From Bacteroidota bacterium (GTDB lineage: Bacteria > Bacteroidota > Bacteroidia > Chitinophagales > Chitinophagaceae), in assembly GCA_947447835.1 (NCBI GenBank), contig CANFLP010000085.1:1-7711 (forward strand): a stretch of DNA of 7,711 nt. The letters are read 5' to 3'. The notes beneath the pieces are model-generated. The model did not search any database. It had not been told where the DNA came from and worked only from the letters and a program-made list of their open reading frames with translations. Position numbers and translations under genes: made by a program. The number at the start of each line of letters is the position of its first letter. The stretch's first letter is position 1. Below are positions 7,012 to 7,711 of the stretch, piece after piece.

Positions 7012-7034
7012 CGACCTCAAATTATTGTACATAT

Positions 7035-7711
7035 ATGATCAGTGCTAGAAACATTACTTTATCCTTTGGTAAAAGGGTTTTATTCGACGAAGTGAATATT
7101 AGTTTCACTAAAGGAAATTGCTATGGTATTATTGGTGCTAATGGTGCCGGTAAGTCTACTTTCTTAAAAATATTAAGCGGTGAAATTGAGCCTACTAAGG
7201 GTATGGTGGAAATTACGCCAGGAGAGCGTATGTCATTCTTAAAACAAAACCAATTTGAGTTTGATGAGCAAACGGTTTTGAATACTGTGATGCAAGGGCA
7301 TAAGCGTATGTGGGATGTGATGCATGCAAAAGATGCTTTGTATGCGAAAGAAGATTTTACTGAAGAGGATGGATTAAAAGCAGGTGAATTAGAAGCTGAA
7401 TTTGGTGAGATGGGTGGATACGAAGCAGAGAGTAATGCTGCAAGTTTATTGAGCGATTTGGGTGTTAAAGAAGATATGCATCAGTCATTGATGAAAGATA
7501 TTCCAAGTAACTTTAAATTGCGTGTGTTGTTAGCGCAATCATTATTTGGGAACCCAGATATATTATTACTGGATGAACCTACCAACGGTTTGGATATTGA
7601 AACAATTGGTTGGTTGGAAAACTTTTTAGCTGACTACGAAAATATTGTATTGGTGGTAAGTCACGACCGTCACTTCTTGGATACTGTTTGTACACATGTA
7701 TCTGACGTGGA
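7035..7711 (+). CDS. ABC-F family ATPase, YbiT-like (3' truncated by the window)
   Basis: Soluble ATPase of the ABC-F class, which act on the ribosome near the E site rather than transporting. YbiT is a translation-factor member in E. coli. The window holds the first 225 residues, covering most of the first of the two expected ABC cassettes: Walker A GANGAGKST (34-42); a long helical insertion at about 90-145 with LEAEFGEMGGYEAE (119-132), close to the YbiT insertion; a degenerate signature IPSNFKLRVLLAQ (156-168); Walker B ILLLDEPTN (176-184); and the switch SHDRH (209-213). There are no membrane segments. GHKRMW, FKLRVLLAQ and DRHFL also resemble E. coli YbiT, favouring that subgroup over Uup or EttA. 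The ATG at 7035 fits the start of the cassette and follows a separate promoter 43 bp after tsaD. The reading frame is open to the last base. The linker and second cassette lie outside the window, so resistance or regulatory roles cannot be assessed. Confidence 0.93.
   Translation, partial: MISARNITLSFGKRVLFDEVNISFTKGNCYGIIGANGAGKSTFLKILSGEIEPTKGMVEITPGERMSFLKQNQFEFDEQTVLNTVMQGHKRMWDVMHAKDALYAKEDFTEEDGLKAGELEAEFGEMGGYEAESNAASLLSDLGVKEDMHQSLMKDIPSNFKLRVLLAQSLFGNPDILLLDEPTNGLDIETIGWLENFLADYENIVLVVSHDRHFLDTVCTHVSDV

Overview
The window looks like an ordinary stretch of chromosome from a Bacteroidota bacterium, probably near Chitinophagaceae or Sphingobacteriia, although the family-level guess is weak. 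The reasons are: AT-rich DNA; no gene with a convincing Shine-Dalgarno sequence; promoter -7 boxes of the Bacteroidota form TAnnTTTG; an sdhCAB operon with a single five-helix cytochrome b subunit and a long (657 aa) SdhA; and protein sequences typical of that phylum.

Layout. Positions 1-105 carry the last 34 codons of an unidentified plus-strand gene. Its stop codon directly abuts the stop of a minus-strand tRNA1(Val) A37 N6-methyltransferase gene (trmN6, 106-879). A rho-independent terminator (916-943) separates trmN6 from the minus-strand operon sdhC-sdhA-sdhB (4481 down to 963), which encodes a menaquinone-type succinate dehydrogenase or fumarate reductase. A 177-bp divergent region (4482-4658) holds a good sdh promoter and two inverted repeats around its -7 box and predicted transcription start. 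The plus strand then carries a MacB/FtsX-type ABC transporter permease (4659-5906), tsaD for the universal tRNA t6A modification (5969-6991, forced GTG start), and the first 225 codons of a YbiT-like ABC-F ATPase (7035 to the window end), which has its own promoter overlapping the end of tsaD.

Function. The sdh operon is a complete respiratory complex II: flavoprotein, three-cluster iron-sulfur protein and di-heme membrane anchor. Two genes modify tRNA (A37 of tRNA1Val; t6A37 of ANN-decoding tRNAs) and a third probably acts on the ribosome, but they lie on different strands or have separate promoters, so this looks like housekeeping neighbourhood rather than one pathway. The permease has no ATPase partner in the window.

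I saw no mobile element, CRISPR array, RNA gene or defence system, and no intergenic gap over 300 bases. I do not think the window holds an undescribed system. The points most worth checking are the palindromes at the sdh promoter, the degenerate signature motif of the ABC-F protein, and the very short or absent leader of tsaD.
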